Assembly: GCF_030730865.1 (NCBI RefSeq)
Contig: NZ_JAVALZ010000004.1
Location: forward strand, 62,001 to 126,000
Length of the DNA stretch: 64,000 nt
Source: Uliginosibacterium sp. 31-16
Lineage (GTDB): Bacteria; Pseudomonadota; Gammaproteobacteria; Burkholderiales; Rhodocyclaceae
Reading direction: 5' to 3'
Shown here: piece after piece, positions 26,182 to 34,003 of the stretch
How positions within the stretch are numbered: position 1 is the stretch's first letter
Layout: every line of letters starts with the position of its first letter
The notes under the pieces: generated by a model
What the model was told of the DNA's origin: nothing
The model's database searches: none
What the model saw: only the letters and a program-made list of their open reading frames with translations
Position numbers and translations under genes: made by a program

Positions 26182-27012
26182 TCAGGCAAAACTCAGCCTG
26201 ACCAGATCCCGCATCGCAGCGACGAGAGATTCATCATCGGACAAAGGCGAAACCAGGGCCACCTCGCATGCCAGATGGATCGGAATGCCGGAAACGGCAA
26301 GGCGTCCCACAGCCACAAGGAGACGCGTTCCCGGTACTTCGGCAAGACCGCTGTTTTCGAGTGCCCTGATCCTGCGCCCCAGGCTGACAAGGCCGCGAGC
26401 CATTCCCATATCGATCCCGGTTTCATGGGCAATGATTCTGGCTTCCGCAGCTTCGTCCGGAAAACCAAGATCGAGCGCAACAAACCGCTGCCGGGTGCTC
26501 GGCTTGAGGTCCTTGAGCATGCGCTGGTACCCCGGGTTGTACGAGACCACCAGCTGGAACCCCTCCGCCGCCTTGATTTCTTCACCGGTCTTGTCGATGG
26601 GCAGCAGCCTGCGATGGTCACTCAGGGGATGGAGTACCACCACCGTGTCCTGACGAGCCTCCACGATTTCATCCAGGTAGCAGATGGCGCCGCTACGCAC
26701 TGCGCGTGTCAACGGACCGTCCTTCCAGACAGTGCGGTCGTGTTCGACCAGAAAGCGCCCGATGAGGTCGCTCGCACTCAGATCATCGTGGCAGGAGACG
26801 GTGATGAGCGGCCGCCTCAGTCGCCACGCCATGTACTCGACGAAGCGCGTTTTGCCGCAGCCGGTGGGGCCTTTGAGCATGACCGCCAGTTTGTGGGCAT
26901 GGCATTGTTCGAAGACACTGACTTCTTCCGCGTGAGCCAGGTAAAAGGGAGGCGTCTGGTCACTGCGTAGCCTGTCGACGCCACCTTGCTCAAGTAATTC
27001 GCGGCTACCCAT
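26182..27012 (-). CDS. norQ: NorQ, MoxR-type AAA+ ATPase for NO reductase maturation
   Basis: A 276-aa AAA+ ATPase with Walker A GPTGCGKT near residue 48 and Walker B (ICYLDEIVEA). Sensor and arginine-finger regions follow (VVSYNPGYQ, KPSTRQRFVAL). It is needed with NorD to activate the cytochrome bc-type NO reductase. It overlaps the norB 3' end by 8 bases, and the gap to norD is explained by the probable lost norD start. Confidence 0.95.
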   Translation of the reverse strand: MGSRELLEQGGVDRLRSDQTPPFYLAHAEEVSVFEQCHAHKLAVMLKGPTGCGKTRFVEYMAWRLRRPLITVSCHDDLSASDLIGRFLVEHDRTVWKDGPLTRAVRSGAICYLDEIVEARQDTVVVLHPLSDHRRLLPIDKTGEEIKAAEGFQLVVSYNPGYQRMLKDLKPSTRQRFVALDLGFPDEAAEARIIAHETGIDMGMARGLVSLGRRIRALENSGLAEVPGTRLLVAVGRLAVSGIPIHLACEVALVSPLSDDESLVAAMRDLVRLSFA

Positions 27013-28399
27013 ACTTCACCGGATCCGTTTCAGCACGCAGATTTCCTGTCGGGCGGTCTTTCAGATCGTCGTCTTCAGGTTCCAGATGAAAGCGTGGCGC
27101 GTGCCTGAAGAAATCGTAGATGAAGAGCACGACTCCAACGGTAAAAATCGAAGCTGTCGCTATCAGCATGAGGAAGTGGACCTGGATCTTCAACTGCGTA
27201 TCCAGATAACCCAGGCCAAGGATACGTTCGAGATATACCTGACCGATACCTGCCGTAGCAAAAGACAGAGTCATGCCGAACATGCCCCCCAATTGCAGCC
27301 AGAAAGACCAGTAGCCTGCAGCGCTGCCGCCTTCCTTGCGCCCCGTGATGGAAGGCAGCGCATAAACGATCATCGCCAGGACAATCATGGCATAAGCACC
27401 GTAGAACGCGGCATGGCCGTGCATGGCTGTAATCAGCGTGCCATGTGTCCATTTGTTCACGCTGGGAAAAGTGTGGGCAAAACCGAGCAGACCGGCACCA
27501 AAGAGGGTGAATACGGCGCTGCCCAATGTCCAGTGCAAAGCCAGCTTGTTGGGGTGAGCAAGCCCGGAGCGTCGCAGTGCGGAATAAGCGTAGATCGCCA
27601 TGCCGACCAGGGCAACGGGTTCAAGCGCACTGAAGATTCCACCAATGGGAAGCCAATACGCCGGCACCCCCACCCAGTAATAGTGATGCGCGGTTCCAAG
27701 AATCCCCGCGATGAAAACAAGACCAACGATCACGTACAGCCATTTTTCCATCACCTCACGGTCCGCTCCGGTGAGACGAATCAGGAGGTAGGCCAGGAAG
27801 CCACCTTGAATCATCTCCCACACGCCTTCCACCCAAAGGTGGATGGTCCACCACCGGTAGTAGATGGATACGGTGTAGTTGGAATAGTGCAGAAGCGCAG
27901 GCAGGTAAAGCAGAGCAGCGCTACCCAGACCAAGTAGCAGAACGCCTTCTGTCGTGGTGAAACGACCTGACTTCTTGATCGTCATGCCGACGTTGTAGAG
28001 GAACATCAACATCACGACGACAATGGTTATCTTGTGGGGTATGGGCTGCTCAAGCAGCTTGTTGCCTGCACCATAGCCGAAGAGGTAACCGATGACGGCC
28101 GTCACCCCCATAAGCAGCCACAACCCGAGCTGGATGTACGCCAGCTTGACGCTGTGAATTTCTGTCCGTGACTCTTCAGGCACGAGCCAGTATGTAGCGC
28201 CCATGAAACCGGTCAGCACCCATACGATCAGAAGATTGGTGTGGATGACCTTCGTGACATCGAAAGGCAGCAGATTGATGAGCGGATCCGGGCCCAGATA
28301 CTTGGTGGCCGACAGCAGCCCAAAGACCAGCTGAAGTCCGAAAAGCACCATGGCGGCGGCAAAATACCAGTATGCAACGGACTGCGATTTGTAACGCAT
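27005..28399 (-). CDS. norB: NorB, nitric oxide reductase cytochrome b subunit
   Basis: The catalytic membrane subunit that reduces two NO to N2O at a heme b3/non-heme iron site. The 464-aa polytopic protein shows about 12 hydrophobic segments and the heme-copper superfamily histidines: WTIHLWVEGVWE, TAHHYYWVG, THGTLITAMHGHAAFYGAY. The length is that of cytochrome c-dependent cNOR rather than the longer quinol-dependent qNOR, in agreement with a separate norC. Starts 55 bases after norC. Confidence 0.97.
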   Translation of the reverse strand: MRYKSQSVAYWYFAAAMVLFGLQLVFGLLSATKYLGPDPLINLLPFDVTKVIHTNLLIVWVLTGFMGATYWLVPEESRTEIHSVKLAYIQLGLWLLMGVTAVIGYLFGYGAGNKLLEQPIPHKITIVVVMLMFLYNVGMTIKKSGRFTTTEGVLLLGLGSAALLYLPALLHYSNYTVSIYYRWWTIHLWVEGVWEMIQGGFLAYLLIRLTGADREVMEKWLYVIVGLVFIAGILGTAHHYYWVGVPAYWLPIGGIFSALEPVALVGMAIYAYSALRRSGLAHPNKLALHWTLGSAVFTLFGAGLLGFAHTFPSVNKWTHGTLITAMHGHAAFYGAYAMIVLAMIVYALPSITGRKEGGSAAGYWSFWLQLGGMFGMTLSFATAGIGQVYLERILGLGYLDTQLKIQVHFLMLIATASIFTVGVVLFIYDFFRHAPRFHLEPEDDDLKDRPTGNLRAETDPVKYG

Positions 28400-28454
28400 G
28401 GATCACTCCCTGTTTCGATGCTGGCCCGACGGGATTAACCGTCCGGCCGCTAGC

Positions 28455-29318
28455 CTATTTCAAACTGCCAAGGTAGGCAGCGAGGTAGTCAAGTTGCTCA
28501 GGTTTCAAACTCTGCCCATACGTGTTCGGCATAAATGAGATGCCGTTGGCTGAATAGCTCGCTCCCGTGACGACATAGGCGCTCGGATCATGAATTGATT
28601 CGCGGATGTAGCCGGCAACGTCCTTCGCCTGTCCCTTGTAGGCATGAGAAGAAATGATCTGCTGGGCGCGAGCACTCACCCCAGCCAATGAGGGCCCAAC
28701 CATATTCACACCGGGAGCGATCGAATGACATGCATTGCAGGAAGGGCTGACACTGTTGAACAAGGCCTGACCTAGCGCGACAGGATCGTCCGCAGTAGAA
28801 ACGGAGCCCGCCGTGGCCGCCTGTGTGTTAGATGTCGCCGCCACCGACTGCTGCTGGGCTACCGTCCTGTCAGTGCCGGGGATCGTGGCGCCTGCAACCA
28901 GAATAGGCCGCGGTGGCCATCCCTGGTTATCCACCTTGCTGACCCAGTCCAGGAATGCGATGAGATCCAATATTTCAGTGTCGCTCAGATTCTGCGCAGG
29001 CATCACTCGACGATACTTGGCTTCATCGTAGAACTTCGACGGATCGCGCAGAAAGGCTTCGAGGTAGGTGTTGCCCCTGAGCTGCGTGATCTTGGTCAGG
29101 TCAGGGGCGTAATACGCCCCCTCGCCAAACAGGGTATGGCAATTGATGCAGTTTTTAGCGTGCCAGATGTCTTTGCCGCGAGAGACTGCAGGGGTGATGT
29201 TATCGGCATTGGTCAGTTTCCCGAACTGCCTGTGACTATCGATTGTGAGGACAAGGAAAACCAGCGCAGATACAGCTGTCGCAGCCCCGGCGAAGAGACG
29301 TGTTTGTCGTTTATTCAT
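28455..29318 (-). CDS. norC: NorC fused to an extra cytochrome c domain
   Basis: NorC feeds electrons into NorB. Residues 1-140 look like a normal NorC: a membrane anchor at about 8-26, heme c motif CINCH (57-61), and axial Met in RRVMPAQNLS. A typical NorC ends near 150. Here a Ser/Thr/Ala/Gln linker (about 150-178) leads to a second class I cytochrome c domain with CNACH (194-198) and a likely axial Met in ISFMPNTYG, for 287 aa in total. The extra heme could accept electrons from a soluble donor without a separate cytochrome. Frame and composition are continuous, so this is a true fusion rather than a misread stop. Confidence 0.95.
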   Translation of the reverse strand: MNKRQTRLFAGAATAVSALVFLVLTIDSHRQFGKLTNADNITPAVSRGKDIWHAKNCINCHTLFGEGAYYAPDLTKITQLRGNTYLEAFLRDPSKFYDEAKYRRVMPAQNLSDTEILDLIAFLDWVSKVDNQGWPPRPILVAGATIPGTDRTVAQQQSVAATSNTQAATAGSVSTADDPVALGQALFNSVSPSCNACHSIAPGVNMVGPSLAGVSARAQQIISSHAYKGQAKDVAGYIRESIHDPSAYVVTGASYSANGISFMPNTYGQSLKPEQLDYLAAYLGSLK

Positions 29319-29327
29319 GAGGGCTCT

Positions 29328-29453
29328 CTATACGCTAATGCCTGTCCAGTAAACGGCAGAAATATAGGCCGCGTAAAGGATCGTGCTCATCATCAGGGCG
29401 AGAATCACGTAACTCAGTATCTTCAAAACTGCATGGGTAGTTGAAGCTTGCAT
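29328..29453 (-). CDS. 41-aa single-pass membrane protein upstream of norC
   Basis: A short frame that starts at ATG 29453 behind a clear AAGGAG site and stops at TAG 29328, 9 bases before norC. The product begins MQASTTHAVLKILSY and contains one hydrophobic helix (ILALMMSTILYAAYISAVYW). The strong ribosome site and the tight spacing argue that it is the true first gene of the nor operon. I do not recognise the family. By analogy with small subunits of other heme-copper oxidases it might be an accessory subunit, but that is a guess. Confidence 0.7.
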   Translation of the reverse strand: MQASTTHAVLKILSYVILALMMSTILYAAYISAVYWTGISV

Positions 29454-29494
29454 CTTCGCTCCTTCGTTAACAAACAGTCTGTCTTTCAGCGCTG

Positions 29495-29509
29495 CTTGAT
29501 GAGTTCAAG
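29495..29509. promoter_or_regulatory. FNR/Dnr-like palindrome upstream of the nor operon
   Basis: CTTGA-TGAGT-TCAAG is a perfect 5-bp inverted repeat, 42 bases upstream of the small protein start. The half-sites are those of CRP/FNR regulators (FNR, Dnr, NnrR). However, the spacer between TTGA and TCAA is 5 bases instead of the canonical 6. Regulation by oxygen or NO would be expected for nor genes; this site is only a weak candidate. Confidence 0.35.
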
Positions 29510-29926
29510 AAACACTAGGTCCTAAAACAGGGGATTGAAAGTTGCAGCGCACAATACAGACGCTTTGTTACGCAAGACAACGGGAGTTATGAATCCGACA
29601 TGCAAGTAGGGTGATCAGAACAATGCAGCCATCTGCCTGGATACTGAGGCAGTGATCGCTCCCGTAGATAAAAAGGCCTCAAATAAGTTGAGACGCTACA
29701 TTGGCTTGCATTGCTCCCTGCACGCAAACCTTGCCGGAATTCGGCGCAGTTAGCCCTGCTGCAGGGCCACGATGCTGTGTCTGGGATGAGGATTGAGGAG
29801 TGACTGACATCCGCTCTCGCGAACACCGCTGTTCAAAGCGAAAACCCCAACCCGGCATGACGAGGATGCCAAGGCGGCGAATATGGCACGAACGATGGCA
29901 GACTACTTCCGGCTTCTGTTGTGCCG
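29510..29926. other. non-coding gap between the nor and ABC-transporter operons
   Basis: About 400 bp between two leftward operons. I see no convincing gene: the only sizeable frame (80 codons, plus strand, from 29800) runs through the terminator hairpin and has no coding character. The nor promoter must lie at the left side of this stretch. Confidence 0.6.
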
Positions 29927-29966
29927 GCAAAAGAAAATCGGCCACAGATTCCTCTGTGGCCGATTC
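29927..29966 (-). terminator. rho-independent terminator of the ABC importer operon
   Basis: AATCGGCCACAGA and TCTGTGGCCGATT form a perfect 13-bp stem around a 4-base loop (29936-29965). On the minus strand it is followed by TTCTTTTG, giving an intrinsic terminator for the leftward operon that ends at 30057. Confidence 0.9.
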
Positions 29967-30056
29967 ATGGCCTTACACAACCCTTCTGTACTCACTCATG
30001 TGCCGGCCGCAGTGTATTGCACGGCACCGGCACACGCGTTAGTGCAGACAAGGTGA

Positions 30057-31820
30057 TCAGTTGCCGCCCAGCTTGATGCCGGAAGCCTGTGCTTCAGCAT
30101 CGTAGCGGTGACGATTAACGATACGCTTGTCGCGCGGGTGGGTACCCGGCACGGCAGAGATGAGCGCCTTGGTGTAAGGATGGTCCGGAGCTGAGCAGAT
30201 CTTCATGGCCGGGCCATGCTCCACCACTTGCCCCTTGTACATCACCGCCACGCGGTCGCAGAAGTAACGGATCACGCCGATGTCGTGCGACACGAGGATG
30301 AAGCTGAGGCTCAGCTTGTCCTGCAGGTCGAGCAGCAGATCCAGCACTTGCGAACGCAGGGTCACGTCCAGCGCCGAAGTTGCTTCGTCGGCGATGATCA
30401 GACGCGGGTTCAATGCCAGCGCACGGGCAATACCGATACGCTGACGCTGACCACCCGAGAAGGCGTGCGGATAACGCTCCATTGCCGCGCCCGGAATACC
30501 CACCGTTTCCAGCAGTTCCTCGGTGCGCTTGCGCAGGGCCTCACCCGTGTGGGTGCCGGCCACCAGCAGCGGCTCACCGACGATCTGACCGATGGTCATC
30601 CGCGGATTCAGCGATGCAAACGGATCCTGGAACACCATGCGGATTTCGCGGTGGACCTGACGCAGCTCACCGGTCTTGGCCTTTGCCAGGTCGGTGATGC
30701 GGCCATCGGCCATGCGGAACAGCACTTCACCGCCGGAACAGCTCAGCACACGGATCACGCAGTTACCCAGCGTGGTCTTGCCCGAACCGGACTCACCCAC
30801 GATACCCAGGTTCTCGCCTTCAAACACGTCCAGCGAGACGTTATCCAGAGCCTTGAACGGGGGGTTGGCCTTGCCCATGAAAGTCGAACGTGCCGGATAG
30901 ATCTTCGACACGCCACGGATTTCCATCAGCTTCTTGTCCGTTGCGCGGGAACCACGCGCTGCACGCGCCGAAGTTTCCAGCTTGCGCACGGAATCGATCA
31001 GCTGCAGGGTGTAGGGGTTCTTGGCTTCGTAGAAGATCTGTTCAGCGGAACCGAACTCCAGCATCTTGCCGTTCTGCATCACGCCGATTTCGTCAGCGAT
31101 TTCAGCCACCACGCCCATATCGTGCGTGATGAACAGCACAGCCATGCCGTAGGAGGTCTGCAGCTCCTTGATCAGCGCCAGGATTTCAGCCTGTGTGGTC
31201 ACATCCAGAGCGGTGGTCGGCTCATCGGCGATCAGGATCTTGGGGTTGCAAGCCAGCGACATGGCGATCATGGCGCGCTGACGCATGCCACCCGAGTACT
31301 CGAAGGTGTACTTGTCGATAGCCACGCCCGGGTTCGGGATTTCCACACGGCGCAGCAGTTCAATGGCGCGGGCACGAGCTTCGGCCTTGTCCACGTTCTG
31401 GTGCAGCAGGATGGTTTCCATGATCTGGTTGCCGATCGTGTGGATCGGCGACAGCGAGGTCATCGGCTCCTGGAAGATCATGGAGATTTCATGACCCCGG
31501 ATGGAGCGGATTTCCTTGCTGCGCTCATGCAGCTGAGCCAGATTCTGACCTTTCGGATCCTTGCCGTAGTACAGCACGTCACCGCCCATGATCTTGCCGG
31601 GAGGATCAACGATCTGCAGGATGGAACGGGCCGTTACAGACTTGCCCGAACCGGATTCACCCACGATACACAGCGTCTTGCCGCGCATCATCTTGAAACT
31701 GATGTCATCGACCGCCTTGACAGCCTTGTCGCCCGTGCCGAAGTAGGTCTTCAGGTTACGGACGTCGAGGATGATGTCGCTCGACGGAGTTTGGATTGAA
31801 GTATTCACGGTATCAACCAT
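30057..31820 (-). CDS. fused duplicated ATP-binding protein of an Opp/Dpp-type ABC importer
   Basis: A 587-aa protein with two complete ABC domains, as in YejF or GsiA. The first has GESGSGKS near residue 54, YSGGMRQRA and ILIADEPTTALD. The second has GESGSGKTT near residue 345, FSGGQRQR and LIIADEATSALD. Each is followed by an oligopeptide-transporter type C-terminal extension (APDHPYTKALIS). Both ATPase sites look intact. It is the last of four genes and lies 8 bases after the second permease gene. Confidence 0.93.
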   Translation of the reverse strand: MVDTVNTSIQTPSSDIILDVRNLKTYFGTGDKAVKAVDDISFKMMRGKTLCIVGESGSGKSVTARSILQIVDPPGKIMGGDVLYYGKDPKGQNLAQLHERSKEIRSIRGHEISMIFQEPMTSLSPIHTIGNQIMETILLHQNVDKAEARARAIELLRRVEIPNPGVAIDKYTFEYSGGMRQRAMIAMSLACNPKILIADEPTTALDVTTQAEILALIKELQTSYGMAVLFITHDMGVVAEIADEIGVMQNGKMLEFGSAEQIFYEAKNPYTLQLIDSVRKLETSARAARGSRATDKKLMEIRGVSKIYPARSTFMGKANPPFKALDNVSLDVFEGENLGIVGESGSGKTTLGNCVIRVLSCSGGEVLFRMADGRITDLAKAKTGELRQVHREIRMVFQDPFASLNPRMTIGQIVGEPLLVAGTHTGEALRKRTEELLETVGIPGAAMERYPHAFSGGQRQRIGIARALALNPRLIIADEATSALDVTLRSQVLDLLLDLQDKLSLSFILVSHDIGVIRYFCDRVAVMYKGQVVEHGPAMKICSAPDHPYTKALISAVPGTHPRDKRIVNRHRYDAEAQASGIKLGGN

Positions 31821-31828
31821 TCCTGGAA

Positions 31829-32950
31829 TTAGTGCGAGTACGGGTCGGCTGCATCACGCAGACCATCACCGAAGAAGTTCATCGCGAGCACGGAGATCAC
31901 CACCATCACACCAGGCAGGAACAGCCACGGAGCATTGGAAATGACGCTGATCTTCTGCGCATCCTTGAGCAGAACACCCCAGCTGATTGCCGGCGGCTGC
32001 AGACCCAGCCCCAGGAAAGACAGCGTGGTTTCGGCCAGAATCATGGACGGGATGGCCAGTGTCACGGCAGCAATCACGTGCGACGCCATCGAGGGCAGCA
32101 TGTGACGGAAAATCACTCGTGCTTCCGAACAGCCATCCAGCTTGGCGGCGATCACGAACACTTCACCGCGCATGGCCAGGAACTTGCCGCGAATCACACG
32201 CGCCAGGTGGGTCCAGCCAATCAGCGAGATGATCACCGTCACCGAGATATACACCAGATGCGGCGGCCAGTTACGCGGCAGGGCAGACGCCAGGGCCAGC
32301 CAGATCGGGATCGTCGGCAACGACAGGATGAACTCCACGAGACGCTGGATCGCCCAGTCGATCTTGCCACCGTAATAACCCGAAACACCACCCAGTGCGA
32401 TACCCAGCACGGTAGACAGGATCACCCCGATCAGACCCATGGACAGTGTGAAACGCGCACCGAAGATGACTCGGGAGAGCATGTCACGACCCAGCTTGTC
32501 GGAGCCGAACAGGAACATCTTCTCACCCTGTTCTTTCGGTCCGAACAGATGGAGATTGGTTTCCCAGATGCCCAGCATCTTGTACTCGTAACCCTTTGCG
32601 AAAAATTCCAGATAGGTTTTTTCGTCGGTCTTTACGTAGGTCGGTGCCAGGGTGACCGGATCACGCGTCAACGTGAACTTGTTCACGTAGGGCTTGAATC
32701 CGTCGAAGTGAAGCACTTGCGGCGGCTGATACACCGTCCGGCTGGAAGGATCTTCCGGGCTGAACGGAGACAGGAACTCCGCAAAAATTGCCACCACGTA
32801 GAGCAACGCCACCAGCACCATGCTGGCATAGGCCACGCGGTGTTTGCGGAAGCGCGCCCACATCAGCTGCCATTGCGAGGCATACTCGATGCCGCCGCGC
32901 AGGTTGGCCATATTGACCTGCGCAGTCTCTTGTTTGTTTTCTTCGCTCAT
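31829..32950 (-). CDS. ABC importer permease, OppC/YejE type
   Basis: A 373-aa inner-membrane permease. TM1 (about 38-57) is followed by a long, roughly 100-residue periplasmic loop (YVNKFTLTRDPVTLAPTYVK region). Then come FLFGSDKLGRDMLSRV, the transmembrane core and the EAA-type loop (AAKLDGCSEARVIFRHMLP). The long loop is seen in the YejE-like and related oligosaccharide/peptide clade. It overlaps the first permease gene by 4 bases. Confidence 0.93.
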   Translation of the reverse strand: MSEENKQETAQVNMANLRGGIEYASQWQLMWARFRKHRVAYASMVLVALLYVVAIFAEFLSPFSPEDPSSRTVYQPPQVLHFDGFKPYVNKFTLTRDPVTLAPTYVKTDEKTYLEFFAKGYEYKMLGIWETNLHLFGPKEQGEKMFLFGSDKLGRDMLSRVIFGARFTLSMGLIGVILSTVLGIALGGVSGYYGGKIDWAIQRLVEFILSLPTIPIWLALASALPRNWPPHLVYISVTVIISLIGWTHLARVIRGKFLAMRGEVFVIAAKLDGCSEARVIFRHMLPSMASHVIAAVTLAIPSMILAETTLSFLGLGLQPPAISWGVLLKDAQKISVISNAPWLFLPGVMVVISVLAMNFFGDGLRDAADPYSH

Positions 32951-33933
32951 TGTTCCAACCTAATCCGCGGATCGAGAATAACCAGGAGGATGTCGGACAG
33001 CAAAGTGCCGACAACCGTCAACAAACACACTACCAGCAGGATCGTGCCAGACAGGTAGATATCCTGCGACATCAGGGACTGATACAGCATCGGGCCCACG
33101 GTCGGCAGGTTCAGCACGATGGAGATGATCACCGCACCCGAAACCAGGTTAGGCAGGATCCAGCCGATCGAACTGACAAAGGGGTTGAGTGCAATGCGCA
33201 CCGGATACTTGATCAGCAACTTGACTTCGGAGAGACCTTTGGAGCGGGCCGTCACCACGTAAGGCATGTACAACTGGTCAATCAGGTTGGCACGCAGAAT
33301 CCGGATCAGGCCGGCAGACGAGGCCGCACCCATGATGATCATCGGGATCCACAAGTGGTGCATCAGGTCATAGACACGAGCCAGAGACCAGTCAGCCGAC
33401 TGAAACTCGGGCGAGAAAAGGCCGGTTACATCCTGGTTGTAATACTTGGATGCGATGAACATCATCACCAGCGCAAGCAGGAAGTTAGGCACTGCCAGGC
33501 CGATAAAACCAACGAAGGTGAAGAAATAATCACCGATTGAATAGCGCTTGACGGCTGAATACACGCCGATCGGCAGGGCCAGGGCCCATGTAAACAGCAT
33601 GGCTGCAACGGACAGGATCAGGGTCAGGCCAATACGCTCACCAACCAGATCCTTCACCGGAGATTGCCATTCAAAGGAATAACCGAAATTCCCGGTCACG
33701 ATCCCGCCGATCCAGTAGAAATACTGGATGAGGATGTGCCGATCAAGACCGAACTGATGACGCAAGTCAGCCATTTTTTCAGGACTGATGGTCTCGCCGG
33801 AACTGGCTGCCGCCGCAGCATAGCTATCAACGAAGTCGCCAGGAGGCAACTGGATCAGGATGAATACCGTCAGCGATACCATGAACATGAATGGAATCGC
33901 CGAGAGCATGCGTTTGAATATGTAGTTAAGCAC
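32947..33933 (-). CDS. ABC importer permease, OppB/DppB type
   Basis: A 328-aa inner-membrane permease with the family start (LNYIFKRMLSAIPFMFMVSLTVFILIQLPPGD), six or so membrane segments and the EAA-type loop (ARSKGLSEVKLLIKYPVRIALNP). It pairs with the OppC-type permease whose gene overlaps it. The gene starts 70 bases after the binding-protein gene, beyond an intercistronic stem-loop. Confidence 0.94.
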   Translation of the reverse strand: MLNYIFKRMLSAIPFMFMVSLTVFILIQLPPGDFVDSYAAAAASSGETISPEKMADLRHQFGLDRHILIQYFYWIGGIVTGNFGYSFEWQSPVKDLVGERIGLTLILSVAAMLFTWALALPIGVYSAVKRYSIGDYFFTFVGFIGLAVPNFLLALVMMFIASKYYNQDVTGLFSPEFQSADWSLARVYDLMHHLWIPMIIMGAASSAGLIRILRANLIDQLYMPYVVTARSKGLSEVKLLIKYPVRIALNPFVSSIGWILPNLVSGAVIISIVLNLPTVGPMLYQSLMSQDIYLSGTILLVVCLLTVVGTLLSDILLVILDPRIRLEQ

Positions 33934-33963
33934 GGCTTGACTCTCTAACGTAACCTCGACGGG

Positions 33964-33987
33964 GCCCGGAGACTTTCGCCTCCGGGC
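33964..33987 (-). other. intercistronic stem-loop after the binding-protein gene
   Basis: GCCCGGAG (33964-33971) pairs with CTCCGGGC (33980-33987). No T-tract follows on the minus strand. A stem-loop in this position commonly protects the upstream message so that the periplasmic binding protein is made in excess over the permeases. Confidence 0.6.
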
Positions 33988-34003
33988 AGGGGGTATTACA
34001 GGC

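Noticed and set aside
29800-30042. An 80-codon plus-strand frame
   Set aside because: It reads through the perfect terminator hairpin at 29936-29965, has no ribosome site, and has an Arg/Cys-rich shadow-type composition.
30216-31799. A 527-codon frame antisense to the fused ABC ATPase gene
   Set aside because: It is opposite a protein with two complete sets of ABC motifs; no coding features of its own.
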